A stretch of DNA of 30,000 bases. Source: Penaeus vannamei (taxonomy: Eukaryota > Arthropoda > Malacostraca > Decapoda > Penaeidae). Position 1 is the stretch's first letter, and every line of letters starts with the position of its first letter. The stretch covers positions 16,573,405 to 16,603,404 of the forward strand of contig NC_091561.1 of the NCBI RefSeq assembly GCF_042767895.1. Direction: 5' to 3'. Shown here one piece after another: positions 22,161 to 30,000 of this stretch. Position numbers and translations under genes: made by a program. A model generated the notes under the pieces. The model worked only from the letters and a program-made list of their open reading frames with translations. It had not been told where the DNA came from and made no database searches.

Positions 22161-23034
22161 CTAGTGAGGAATGCCATAGGAATTGGAAGGGCGAGAGGGA
22201 CGAGAAGGGGCGCTGTATCCCTGAGAAGGTCCTTGACGGGCGCGTTCGATTTGCCTGAGGGCGTGGGCGGGGATGGGGTGAGGGAAGGCTGGCGCCACGG
22301 GAAGGAAGGGCGACTGAGGTTGGAAGCCGTTCTCATCAGCTACAAAGCGAAGCTCAAACTGTTTTCCGTCAGGAAGGGGAAAGCTGAAAAAGATGGATTG
22401 AGTTATATGTTTTTTTTTTTTTTTTTTCTTTTTTTTTATGAATAGTATTCCTGTATCAACAGAATCTTGATGAAACAAATAGGGGCACTCACGAGTAGGA
22501 TCCGGACATGGCCGTGACGGGACCCTCCTTGGCGGGAATAGGCGATCCACTTTCCTGGCGTGAGATGCCGTCACCGGTCTCAACATTGAAGCTGTAAGCG
22601 CCGGCGGCGTCGGGGTGGACGCGGTCGTCCACAAGGATGGGCACTAGTGGTCCGGGAGCAGATCTTGGGGCGGAGTAGGTTGGCTGGGGAGCAGGCCTTG
22701 GGGCGGAAAAGGAAGGACGAGATGCAGGTCGCGACCTGTGGCTGAAGGCTGAAGAAGGTTGAGGAGAGGCATAGCCGAAGTGACTGGGCAGTCTGTCAGC
22801 CAGACAGACTGATACAAGTGCGGCGAATGCAAGCTGAAAAATAGAATCAACATATTTCGTTGATTAACTTGTCTTAAAAATCTGTTGCGTTATATGATAA
22901 CATGAGATAGTAAGTCAATACATGATAATAAATATGATGATGATTATCATAACATTGATAACTATAACATAGTAACGGTGATATTTTTAATGCGTTGTCT
23001 CATATTAGATTTTGGGGTGACTTACGATCTTCAT
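22161..23034 (-). CDS. RR-type cuticle protein, copy 6
   Basis: Exons are 23034-23026, 22833-22493 and 22383-22161, with stop TAG and 190 residues. The signal peptide begins MKILAFAALVSVCLA. Two unusual residues are visible: Lys instead of Gln at position 124, straight after PDG in the RR core, and a final His instead of Gln. Pro119 is shared with copies 4 and 5. Intron 2 (109 nt) carries an expanded run of T/A (about 22412-22437 on the plus strand), which happens to keep an open frame of poly-Lys across the intron. The conserved GTGAGT donor and CAG acceptor argue that this is an intron and not coding. Intron 1 is 192 nt and contains GATA-type repeats. Confidence 0.92.
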
Positions 23035-23100
23035 GGCAACGGAGGGTGTGGCGAGTCGAATGGCTCGGGAGGTGAGTGATGCTATTCTCTCGAACCAAGG

Positions 23101-23134
23101 TTTATATACCGGTGGAAGAGTCAGCGTCAAGGTG
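23101..23134 (-). promoter_or_regulatory. Promoter of copy 6: TATA box and GTCAAGGTG motif
   Basis: TATATAAA (minus) at 23108-23101 and CGTCAAGGTG (plus-strand reading) at 23125-23134. The flanking base is C here, but the nine-base core is unchanged. The upstream block CCTTGCGTGGGAGGTAATGA (minus) follows at about 23142-23161. Confidence 0.8.
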
Positions 23135-23689
23135 GCATTATCATTACCTCCCACGCAAGGAAATGTACATCCCCTTATGCAATACATCTATGCTTGTCCA
23201 TTTTAATAATTCTTGATCTAATTACGCACATTATTCATTATTGGTTACCGTCTCTGGTATATGAATAGATTCCTTCCATTACCGATAACGAATAAATCAT
23301 ATGAAAAGTATTAGTGATTTTTGTAATATTTCATGGGGTACAACGGAGATTGTAATTTTTAGTCCATTTTACGGAGGGAATAGAGGGAGAACCGGAAGTC
23401 TTTCAAGAAAACAAGGTCTTTATCTCCTCTTTTCACCTATGAATTTCTTTGTACATCTTTGGTTTGATCCATTTTTTTTTTCTTTATCGTTCCTTTAGTT
23501 CCTCTATTTGTACTTATAAGGAATTATCATCAAAGATAATAATGTGTAACATAAGCGATGATAATTTGAGTGATATAAAGAACAGCGATAACAATGATAC
23601 AAATTGAAATGAGAATTATATTAATAGCAGTAACAGTGGCAACTCATCACTTCTGCTACCACTCTTGCTACAGCAGTTGCTGCTGGTAG
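23135..23689. other. Upstream flank of copy 6
   Basis: Non-coding, with a pyrimidine-rich tract at about 23425-23510. The part after about 23530 resembles the flanks at 15600-15730 and 29180-29330 in order of sub-motifs. A short open frame of 65 residues from 23301 has no recognised features. Confidence 0.5.
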
Positions 23690-25629
23690 TGATTAAGTTA
23701 ATACTCGAAACGGTATTAGAAAATATAAAAATAATGATAACAAAAGTGACAATAGAATAGTGATAATGAATAATGATAACTAATAGTGATAATAATGATA
23801 ATGAAAATAGTGATAGTGATGGTGAGGATATGATAATGATTTTGACAATGAAAATGGTAAGAACACAATGATAATGATAATCATAATAATGACAGCAAAA
23901 AGGATAAAAATAATGGTAACGATGATAATGATAGTGATAATAATGATGAATATAATAGTGATAATGATTATAATGATAATGAAAATAATGATAATCAAGA
24001 AAATAATTTTAGTATGAACGGAGATATATATTGCAATGATAATAATTATCATGATAAGGAAAGTGGTAATAACGTCGATAATAGTATTAAATAAAAAGTA
24101 TGATAAAATGGACAATTATAATGGTTATGGTTATAATGATATCGATGGTAATAACAGTGATGATGGTAATGATGGGGATGATGATGACAATAATGATAAT
24201 GATGATGATAGTTGTGATACTGCTATTACTTATGATAAACATATGAAAATCTTAATAATAAGGTCATAACTGTGAAAACGATAGTAGTGGTAATAATGAT
24301 AATAACAATAATGATAATAATTTTGGTTGTAATAAAAGATAATAGAAGAATGATAATAACAGTGATAATAACAACAACAATTATAACAGTAATAATAGTA
24401 ATGATAATAATAAAGATTATAATAGTAATAATAATGATAGTAATGATGATAATGATAATCATAATGACAATGGTGATGATGATGACAATGATAATGATGA
24501 TAATGTCGATAATGATTATAGTAATAATGATAAAAATAATAGTAATGATAATAACAATAATGATAATAGAATATTACTACTACTACTACTACTACTAATA
24601 TTAATTTGATTATGATTATAAGAATATAAATACAAATAAGAATAAGAATAGAAAATCAATGGTAAGGATGATTTTAGTTAGGATAATAGTGGAATAATGA
24701 TGGTAAAGATAATAATAACACTAATGATGAAAAAGATGATTAAAATGCAGTACCAATGGAAATTATTAATTCAATAGAATGATAATGATGATACTAGTGA
24801 TAAGAGCCATAATGAGAACTAATATTGACGCTGATGATGTTACTACTAATGGTAATGATAATGAAGTTAACGATAGCAACAACAGTGATAATGATAATGA
24901 TCATGATGATAGAATAGTATCAATGGTAGTTGCAGAAGCAATAGTAGTAACAATTATAATGATAATGATAATAATAGCAATGATAAGTGCAATGATAATG
25001 CATGTGATGACATTACTAATGATGAAGATAATAGTGATGATGATAGAAGTAACAGTAATAATATCAATGACAAAGATAATTGTTATAATTATTATTACCA
25101 ATACTTTACTGATATTTGTAAAAATACTATAGCTAATAATCACTATTGTTTTCATTACTACTACTTTTCCTGTCACTATTATCATGATGATTATTATCAT
25201 TAACATTAGCATTATTATCATCATTATTTTCATCATTATCATTATTGTCATTATCATTTTTATTGTTATTATTATCACAATGATGATAAAGATAATAATG
25301 CTAGTAATAATAATACTTGTAATGAAAGTAATGATAATAATATTATTATGATTATCATTATCATTATTATTATTATTACTATTATTATCAATAACAGTGG
25401 TAATGATAATGATAGCAATGATAATTCTAACAACTAAACATTAATAACAATAATAATAACAGACAATAATTAAATGGTGATTATAACGCTAATAACAATA
25501 TTGGTAATGATGATGATGGTAATGATAATGTTAATAACGATATTGGTAATAATAATAATGATAACAATGTTAATGATAACAATAATGGTAATAGCAATAA
25601 TAATGATCATGATCATCATCATGATAATG

Positions 25630-25690
<61 letters not shown>

Positions 25691-26010
25691 AAACAATGAT
25701 GATAAAAACAACAATGCCAATGAAATAATGATAGTAATAGTATTGATAGTAGTAGTAATGATAATGATACTGGTAATACTAACAACGATTATAACGGCGA
25801 GATAATGACAAAAATCATGATATCAATAATACAGTAATGATAAGGACTACATCAATATTGCTAATACTTCTGATAACAATAATTATTGCAATATTGATAA
25901 GGGCGATGACAATAATGGTGACATTAAACGACATTGGTGATAATGGTGATGATCATAATTATGAAGATGATGGCGGTGATGATAAAGATAATGACGATGG
26001 TGATGATGAT
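23690..26010. repeat. 2.3-kb degenerate GATAAT/ATTATC domain
   Basis: Mostly GATAAT-like on the plus strand, with an ATTATC-like segment at about 25140-25270 and 25350-25390. Purer blocks are (CTA)n at about 24574-24598 and (AAT)n at about 25630-25687. Translations are Ile/Met/Leu/Tyr-rich and judged non-coding. Confidence 0.9.
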
Positions 26011-26522
26011 TGATACTCATAAATAATAGCATTAGGGGACTAAGAAAATAAAAATGATAATGAGACTACATTTGATAAGGACTATGCTGACACTGATAAT
26101 GTTGATCCAAATAAGATAATGGTGATAACAACTGCCATGACAATGATCTTATCAGCTATAACATCAATAAACCAATAACCAGTTACCATAACGTTAATGC
26201 AAATTGTAATAGTACGATCAATACTAGTTGTAATGCTCTTCACTGAAAATCATAACCATAACATGTTGCTTAATGATGACCGTGATGATGATAATGTAAA
26301 ACATTACTTTAAAGAATTCTTAGTGGATCAGAAGGTAGATCGACCAGCACAATAACTTAATGTTTTCGCTTTGTGTTCGTCATAGTGAGGTCAATCTGAC
26401 ACAAATATTGATTCTAATGATAATGATAATTATGAATATTGATTTTTGATGATAGTGTTAATCATGGTAATGATTATGATACTCATGACAGTAATTAGAA
26501 ATGTTACTGATAATATTCAAGG
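26011..26522. other. Distal downstream flank of copy 7
   Basis: Non-coding sequence related to the downstream flanks of copies 4 and 5. The block at 26311-26356 (AAAGAATTCTTAGTGGATCA...) and the following 45 bp align with 13953-14048. The similarity fades around 26520, where a possible insertion begins. Confidence 0.5.
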
Positions 26523-27393
26523 TTCGGATTCACTATCATACGACCGACACGCATTATCAGCGGACACCAGTGATGGCAAAGTGGGATTCACGAAGAGATG
26601 ATAACTTGCATCGACTGGTAACCAATAGAGAGAGCTCTAGCAAAACAATTCCACCAATCAGCGATCGTCATACATATTTTAGGTTCCTTCGGCCAATCAC
26701 AAAACGTGGAAACAGAGCTAGACAACGAGATTTTAAAAGTCATTGTCACGCCTAGAACACCATTTAAGCAAATGTAGAAAAAATCAGTTAATATTTATTT
26801 GATTATATCCATCATGTGGGATGTTGATAGACTTCCCTAGATATTTATCGCATAAATAGTAACCAATACAACACTGTTATATTAGCATATCATTGTTTAC
26901 CACAAAACAAAGAAACTGCCCAAAGAGTTTTTATTTGAGTATTTCTCGTGATTGTTAAACAAAGATCCGGGCGAAACACATTTTTTTTATTCAACACTAT
27001 CTATCGCCAATTAAAGGAAATTATTAAATATCATTCTTGCCCATATGTTTTGGAGATTGCCTTACCTATAAGTTTGCAAGAATGTGTGTGGATTTATTTT
27101 TTGCTAGTTTCATGTGAAAATAAACATTTCTTTGTCATGTCCATATTATAGTATCTGTTTGCCATCATACAAATTATATGAGGTATAAAAAAATAAACCG
27201 AAAACTTTGCTTGAATATTGATTTTTGGATGAGATAACACATGATGATATCGTCTTCCCAGAAGTTACAAGTAAAATTTATCATAGTAACTCCGATGGCA
27301 AGTTGTTAGTGAATACCACTACTGCCTGTTCACCATGGTAACTATAGTTACCAGTGATTTTACCATCGTAAGTGTGTTCGTGAATGTAGCCCC
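26523..27393. mobile_element. Possible non-autonomous DNA transposon (imperfect inverted ends)
   Basis: This 870-bp segment interrupts sequence otherwise shared with the flanks of copies 4 and 5. Its left end contains GGATTCACTATCATACGA. Its right end, read inverted, contains CATTCACGAACACACTTACGA, so both ends carry ATTCAC followed by TACGA in inverted orientation. A related direct subterminal copy occurs near 27309-27320. A perfect 16-bp palindrome GGTAACTATAGTTACC lies at 27337-27352. No transposase is seen and no clear target-site duplication was identified. Confidence 0.4.
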
Positions 27394-27633
27394 AGGAAGG
27401 AAATACTGATAGTAAAAAGAACTTTCTTGCTTATAAGAATACGCAAATAAGGATGAAGAAATAGTCGAACGGTATATCAGATTTGTATATAAAAGTTTGT
27501 TTGATTATGTGACTAGTAGGCAATGAGGGAGAAACCCAGAACCATAAAGAAGAATAAAAGCAGATATTTGCATATGGATTTGTAGATTGAGCAGGACATA
27601 GACACGTCTCCTTTTTTCTTTTTCTTTTTCTTT

Positions 27634-27639
27634 TTTATT
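27634..27639 (-). terminator. Polyadenylation signal of copy 7
   Basis: AATAAA on the minus strand, about 100 bp after the stop codon, next to a CTTTTT-rich tract (about 27609-27636). Confidence 0.75.
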
Positions 27640-27738
27640 CGAAATAAGACTAATGTAACAACATTGTACAGTGCATTAAGATCGTTATAAATTATATAAC
27701 TTTAAATACTATCGTGTTATTTCTGGTATTAAAAAGTT

Positions 27739-28634
27739 TCACTGAGGAGAGCCGTAGGAATTCGAAGGGCGAGAGGGTCGAGAAGGGGCGCTGTATCCCT
27801 GAGAAGGTCCTTGACGGGCGCGTTCGATTTGCCTGAGGGCGTGGGCGGGGATGGGATGAGGGAAGGCTGGCGCCACGGGAAGGAAGGGCGACTGAGGCTG
27901 GAAGCCGTTCTCGTCAGCTACGAAGCGAAGTTCGAACTGTTGTCCGTCAGGAAGGGTGAAGCTGAAAGAGATGGATTGGTTGTATATATAATGTTCCGTA
28001 ATGAATGTAGAGATATCAACCGAGTTCCCTTATCAAATGAATTTTGATACAATAAGGAGCGACACTCACGAGTAGGATCCGGACATGGCCGTGACGGGAC
28101 CCTCCTTGGCGGGAATAGGCGATCCACTTTCCTGGCGTGAGATGCCGTCACCGGTCTCAACATTGAAGCTGTAAGCGCCGGCGGCGTCGGGGTGGACGCG
28201 GTCGTCCACAAGGATGGGCACTATTGGTCCGGGAGCAGATCTTGGGGCGGAGTAGGTTGGCTGAGGAGCAGGTCTTGGGGCGGAAAAGGAAGGACGAGAT
28301 GCAGGTCGCGACCTGTGGCTGAAGGCTGAAGAAGGTTGAGGAGAGGCATAGCCGAAGTGACTGGGCAGTCTGTCAGCCAGACAGACTGATACAACTGCGG
28401 CGAAAGCAAACTGAAAAGTAAGAATAAGGCATTGTGTTGATTGAGTTGTCTTACTCTTTTGCGAATTTTCTTATTAAAATATCCATAATTCAATATAAAA
28501 CACTGGGGCAGCCTGTTAGCCAAGCACACCGAGCAGAAAAAGTGTTACTGTGCGAATTCAGCTGTATTGAAATTCCTTGTGACTTCTCGAAGTGAAAGTG
28601 TAACATATTTCTTTTGCAGACTTACGATCTTCAT
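27739..28634 (-). CDS. RR-type cuticle protein, copy 7
   Basis: Exons are 28634-28626, 28410-28070 and 27961-27739, with stop TGA (the only copy using it) and 190 residues. The signal peptide begins MKIFAFAAVVSVCLA, as in copy 2. The C-terminus is NSYGSPQ, with Ser at position 188 where others have Phe or Ile. Intron 1 is 215 nt. Its exon 2-proximal part (plus strand about 28411-28475) closely matches intron 1 of copy 2, with extra sequence after it. Intron 2 (108 nt) belongs to the same loose class as copies 2 and 3. Splice sites are canonical. Confidence 0.92.
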
Positions 28635-28700
28635 GTCGGCGGAGGGTGTGGCGAGTCGAATGGCTCAGGAGGTGAGTGATGCCGGTCTCTCGAACCAAGC

Positions 28701-28735
28701 TTTATATAGCGACTGGAAGAGTCAGGGTCAAGGTG
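28701..28735 (-). promoter_or_regulatory. Promoter of copy 7: TATA box and GTCAAGGTG motif
   Basis: TATATAAA (minus) at 28708-28701 and GGTCAAGGTG (plus-strand reading) at 28726-28735. The CCTTGCGTGGGAGGTAA block (minus) lies at about 28750-28766. Confidence 0.8.
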
Positions 28736-29179
28736 GCAATATAATTTACCTCCCACGCAAGGAAATCTAAATGTCTTTATGCAATACATCTGTGCTGGTT
28801 CACCTTAATCTTTCTTAGTACAGTTACGCACAGTATTCATTTTCCTTTATTATTAATGATAGAAATGGAGTAATAAAATCATTTTACGAAAAGTTGTAAT
28901 TAATCTCATTCATTTCCCGGTTGTTAGGTGTATCATGTGGAGGCCTACATTGCAACATTGTAAAACAGAAGAAAAATATACATCCAATGCCGTATTGGAC
29001 TAAAAGGTTTGCATTCCCGAAAATCTATAATTTTGAAAACAAAACTTTTTGTCTTTCTTCCTCAAACAGTCCGCTTGCTCATCTCTTTTAACTGTCACAC
29101 TTAATATGAAATTCTCTTCATATCTCCTTTTCTCTCTCCCTTTTGCTATTGCTTTCTTTCAGTCGCATTGTCATCAACG
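28736..29179. other. Upstream flank of copy 7
   Basis: Non-coding AT-rich sequence with a pyrimidine-rich tract at about 29080-29160 like those upstream of copies 3 to 6. No gene is recognised. Confidence 0.5.
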
Positions 29180-30000
29180 ACAAAGATAATAACAAATGCA
29201 TAATAACATATGATAATGATAGTAATAGAAAGAACTAAGACAACGATATAAACTGAAGCATGAAAATAATGATAATAGTAATGGCAATTATGATACTTCT
29301 GGCATTGCTACTGTTAATACTGATGATAAAAGTATAGTAATATAAATGATAACTTTGATATCAATGATGACGATAATAATGATAAAGTAATGATAAAACT
29401 GATAATATAGTAAAAGTAACAATAATGACAATAGAGTTAACAATAATAATTATGAGGATGATAATGATAATGATAATAACAATGATGATAATGATAGTGA
29501 TGAAAAAAAATAATAACAAGGATAATAATAAGGATGGTAATAGCAATAACAATGATTACAACAATAATAAAGATGATAATAACAATCATAACCAATAATG
29601 ATGATAATAGTAGTGAATATAATTATCATGATTATGATGATAATGATGATAATAGCAATAACGATAATGATAATGATCTTATTGATAATGATAATAATTA
29701 TGACGATAATGATAATAACAATAATGATATGATAATGATATTGATGATAATAATTACGATAATGATATTGATGATAATAATTACGATAATGATAATGAGG
29801 ATGATAACGACAATAACAATATTTCTCGTAATTATTAGATTAGTAACAGCGATGACAATGATAACCATAATAATAATGATAATAATAGTAAAATATTACT
29901 ACTACTGCTAAGGGCTATGATAATGATAATGATGAATATGAGAATGATGAAGCGAATCATACTAACGATGGGGATGATAATATCAAACACAACAACAAAA
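29180..30000. repeat. Degenerate GATAAT repeat domain to the window edge
   Basis: GATAAT/AACAAT-like units on the plus strand. They include a 27-bp unit (GATATTGATGATAATAATTA...) present twice without mismatch at 29737-29763 and 29764-29790. Confidence 0.9.

Noticed and set aside
22161..22634. A 157-residue frame joining exon 2 and exon 3 of copy 6 through poly-Lys
   Set aside because: The upstream part is in the wrong frame for exon 2, and the poly-Lys is intronic poly(T/A). Canonical splice sites conserved in all paralogs define an intron there.

Overview
The window is eukaryotic nuclear DNA and most probably comes from a penaeid shrimp or another decapod crustacean. Three things point that way, and the species itself is an inference: short intron-split genes for secreted RR-type (chitin_bind_4) cuticle proteins with TATA-box promoters; an extreme load of di- and trinucleotide microsatellites, mostly degenerate GATAAT/ATTATC; and a decayed RTE-like non-LTR retrotransposon. 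There are no operons, tRNAs, rRNAs or CRISPR arrays.

The genes form a tandem array of one cuticle-protein family. Copy 0 (minus) is cut by the left edge, leaving only its first exon and promoter. Copy 1 (3327-4108) is the only plus-strand gene. Copies 2 to 7 are all minus strand (6041-6807, 11017-11798, 14372-15152, 18309-19089, 22161-23034, 27739-28634). Each complete copy has the same three coding exons: 9 nt encoding Met-Lys-Ile, then 335 or 341 nt, then 223 nt. Intron 1 is phase 0 and intron 2 is phase 2. The product is 188 or 190 residues: a signal peptide, a Pro/Ser/Arg-rich linker, one RR chitin-binding domain and a Pro/Ser/Arg-rich tail. None of the seven complete copies has a frameshift or internal stop. 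Each promoter has a TATATAAA box about 70 bp before the ATG, with a GTCAAGGTG motif at almost fixed spacing upstream; each complete gene has an AATAAA signal about 85-100 bp after the stop.

Between the genes lie kilobases of simple repeats: compound TA/CA/ATT at 469-774, GA/GT at 2266-2800, and degenerate GATAAT/ATTATC at 916-2210, 7195-10175, 12320-13720, 16228-17690, 21418-21985, 23690-26010 and 29180-30000. The 3.9-kb segment 12315-16224, which carries copy 4, is tandemly duplicated as 16225-20154, which carries copy 5. Both breakpoints can be read in the sequence. The right breakpoint falls inside an RTE-like element whose longer copy occupies about 19665-21417.

The most informative signals are: (i) intron 1 and intron 2 give conflicting groupings of the paralogs, pointing to exchange or gene conversion; (ii) the duplication is recent, with 2-bp microhomology, and a 36-bp minisatellite expanded afterwards in one unit only; (iii) a nuclear-receptor-like promoter motif is invariant in all eight promoters; (iv) a GAT-tailed retroelement sits among GAT-type repeats. 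I did not find a new enzymatic or defence system.
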